From positions 2,418,001 to 2,482,000 of the forward strand of contig NZ_CP166871.1 in NCBI RefSeq assembly GCF_041379045.1: a DNA stretch of 64,000 nucleotides, in the 5' to 3' direction. The notes under the pieces were generated by a model. The model was not told the DNA's origin. It searched no databases and saw nothing but the letters and a program-made list of their open reading frames with translations. Source of the stretch: Thalassotalea ponticola (GTDB lineage Bacteria; Pseudomonadota; Gammaproteobacteria; Enterobacterales; Alteromonadaceae). This document shows, piece by piece, positions 62,427 to 64,000 of this stretch (within the stretch, counting starts at the first letter, position 1; each line of letters begins with the position of its first letter). The translations under genes and the position numbers were made by a program.

Positions 62427-62457
62427 AAAAAAGGACCCACAAACGAGGTCCTTTTTT
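62427..62457. terminator. Terminator between sapF and purF
   Basis: AAAAAAGGAC (62427-62436) pairs with GTCCTTTTTT (62448-62457); T-runs on both strands make it bidirectional. It is 52 bp beyond the purF stop. Confidence 0.87.
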
Positions 62458-62508
62458 ATTTTATTTACGCTTGCTACAAGCTGCGTTGACGCGGTTTACA
62501 GCAGGCGA

Positions 62509-64000
62509 TTATTCAGCGCCTTCGTTGTGTAAATCGAGAATCGAATCGGCTTCTTTATCCGATTTTTCTTTACTCTCGTTATTTCTCAATGCATCGAGTT
62601 GTACAAGGTATTCGTTATCAATATCGTTGGTAATATATTGACCGTCAAATACTGAGGTCTCGAAGGTTTTGATATCAGGATTTGCTTTGCCTACCGAACT
62701 GATTAGATCAGGTAAATCTTGATAAATGAGTTTATCGGCGCCAATTAGTTCACAAATATCTTCTAACTCGCGGCCGTGAGCAATAAGCTCTGTGGCGCTC
62801 GGCATGTCAATACCGTATACGTTAGGGAAACGAACTTCTGGTGCCGCCGATGCAAAATAGACTTTCTTGGCGCCGGCTTGTCGGGCCATTTCAATAATTT
62901 GTCCAGACGTTGTTCCGCGAACAATAGAGTCGTCAACAAGCAATACATTCTTGCCCTTAAACTCTTGGTGAATTGCGTTTAACTTGCGACGCACAGACTT
63001 CTTGCGCTCGGCTTGGCCCGGCATAATGAACGTTCGGCCAACGTAGCGGTTTTTAACAAAACCTTGGCGGTATGGCAATTCGAGTTCATGTGCTATTTGC
63101 AGCGCTATATCACATGACGTTTCAGGAATTGGAATAACAACATCAATATCGAGGTCATCCCATTGACGAGCAATTTTCTTACCCAAAGCGACGCCCATTT
63201 CAACCCGACTTGCGTATACTGACATCTTGTCAATGGTCGAATCAGGACGAGCAAAATAGACAAATTCAAAAATACACGGGTTGTAACTTGGATTTTCTGC
63301 ACATTGGAACGAATGCAATTGTCCTTGTTCGGTAATGTAAATTGCTTCACCAGGTGCGACATCGCGAATGAATTCAAAATCACACGCATCAAGGGCTACC
63401 GACTCTGAGGCGACCATGTACTCTGTGCCCTGTTCAGTCTCACGCTTGCCAAATACCAACGGACGAATGCCATTTGGATCTCGAAATGCAACCATACCAT
63501 GGCCAACAATCAACGCCACACTCGCGTAAGCGCCACGTACCAGTTTGTGAACTTTGGCAACGGCAGTAAAAATATCTTCAGGGGTTAACTGCAGATTGTC
63601 ACTTTGACTTAATTGATGGGCAAACACATTCAATAACAGCTCTGAATCAGAGGTGGTATTTACGTGGCGGCGCGCTTCTTTAAACAACCAAGAGGCCAAT
63701 TCGTCGGCATTGGTTAAGTTACCATTGTGCGCTAGAGAAATACCAAATGGAGAGTTAGAGAAAAACGGTTGAGCTTCTGATGAGCTCGAGGTACCCGCTG
63801 TAGGGTAGCGAACATGGCCGATGCCAATATTGCCTTGTAGACGCAGCATATGACGCGTATGGAAAACGTCCTTTACCAAGCCATTGGCTTTTCTAAGACG
63901 AAATTTGTTGTCACTGATAGTAACAATACCAGCAGCGTCTTGGCCGCGGTGTTGAATAACTGTTAAACCATCATATAAAGCTTGGCCTACCGGTGACGTA
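62509..64000 (-). CDS. purF: Amidophosphoribosyltransferase PurF (5' end outside window)
   Basis: First committed enzyme of purine synthesis, transferring glutamine amide nitrogen to PRPP. The window holds all but the N-terminal few residues: the frame continues to 64000, with [43 protein letters not shown] and the PRPP loop [14 protein letters not shown]. The catalytic N-terminal Cys would lie just past the edge. Do not take the TTG near 63879 as the start; coding sequence of purF runs upstream of it. Confidence 0.96.
   Translation of the reverse strand, partial: TSPVGQALYDGLTVIQHRGQDAAGIVTISDNKFRLRKANGLVKDVFHTRHMLRLQGNIGIGHVRYPTAGTSSSSEAQPFFSNSPFGISLAHNGNLTNADELASWLFKEARRHVNTTSDSELLLNVFAHQLSQSDNLQLTPEDIFTAVAKVHKLVRGAYASVALIVGHGMVAFRDPNGIRPLVFGKRETEQGTEYMVASESVALDACDFEFIRDVAPGEAIYITEQGQLHSFQCAENPSYNPCIFEFVYFARPDSTIDKMSVYASRVEMGVALGKKIARQWDDLDIDVVIPIPETSCDIALQIAHELELPYRQGFVKNRYVGRTFIMPGQAERKKSVRRKLNAIHQEFKGKNVLLVDDSIVRGTTSGQIIEMARQAGAKKVYFASAAPEVRFPNVYGIDMPSATELIAHGRELEDICELIGADKLIYQDLPDLISSVGKANPDIKTFETSVFDGQYITNDIDNEYLVQLDALRNNESKEKSDKEADSILDLHNEGAE

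Noticed and set aside
62290-62532. 80-codon plus-strand frame before purF
   Set aside because: It runs through the terminator hairpin and into the antisense 3' end of purF.

Overview
The window looks like the chromosome of a marine gammaproteobacterium of the order Alteromonadales; family is uncertain, with a Colwelliaceae/Thalassotalea-like organism the best guess. Reasons: miaB-ybeZ-ybeY-corC-lnt order, a trp operon beside rnm-yciO-scpAB-rluB, a TonB2-type DUF3450/ExbB operon with a large TonB-dependent receptor, phhA-phhB-tyrR, and pspCBA/pspF-sapABCDF. Gene density is high and nothing suggests a plasmid or phage. No tRNA, rRNA, insertion sequence or CRISPR array was recognised; the one structural RNA is the 4.5S SRP RNA.

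Layout. 1-6.9 kb: an iron-type alcohol dehydrogenase cut by the window edge, then tRNA modification (MiaB), rRNA maturation (YbeZ, YbeY), CorC and Lnt. 7-11.2 kb: exported amidohydrolase, exported thiol peroxidase, a heat-shock ibpA preceded by a sigma-32 promoter and a ROSE-like RNA thermometer, then a 512-bp modular repeat array and a small zinc-ribbon protein. 11.3-20.1 kb: DNA alkylation repair (Atl, an Ada-AlkA fusion, Ogt) mixed with an FG-GAP/VCBS exported protein, an SDR, a GNAT, a globin, RimO and a Tat-exported M15-type peptidase. 20.2-24.1 kb: rluB, scpB, scpA, yciO, rnm on the minus strand. 24.2-31.8 kb: the trp operon (trpL, attenuator, a second copy of the repeat array, a second Trp-rich mini-ORF, then trpE-G-D-CF-B-A). 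31.9-33 kb: parvulin and carbonic anhydrase. 33.1-41.6 kb: the TonB2-type operon and a TonB-dependent receptor. 42.2-48.4 kb: TSUP permease, PriC, a TPR-sulfotransferase, 4.5S RNA, an acyltransferase, a DUF3014 protein and MaiA. 48.4-51.2 kb: TyrR/PhhR, PhhB and PhhA for phenylalanine/tyrosine catabolism, with a perfect TyrR box. 51.4-62.1 kb: ycjF-ycjX, pspCBA, pspF, sapABCDF (envelope stress and peptide uptake). 62.5 kb to the end: purF, open at the right edge.

The most unusual content is a dispersed modular repeat family. Both copies begin directly after the T-tract of a rho-independent terminator: one after ibpA, the other after the trp attenuator, so the second lies inside the trp leader transcript. 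The units are a 27-bp module with or without a 15-bp block, dense in palindromic words, and the last unit of the trp copy closes into a perfect 14-bp inverted repeat. Between that copy and trpE is a 20-codon reading frame with a strong ribosome-binding site and three Trp codons, besides the conventional trpL. These are the items most worth following up.
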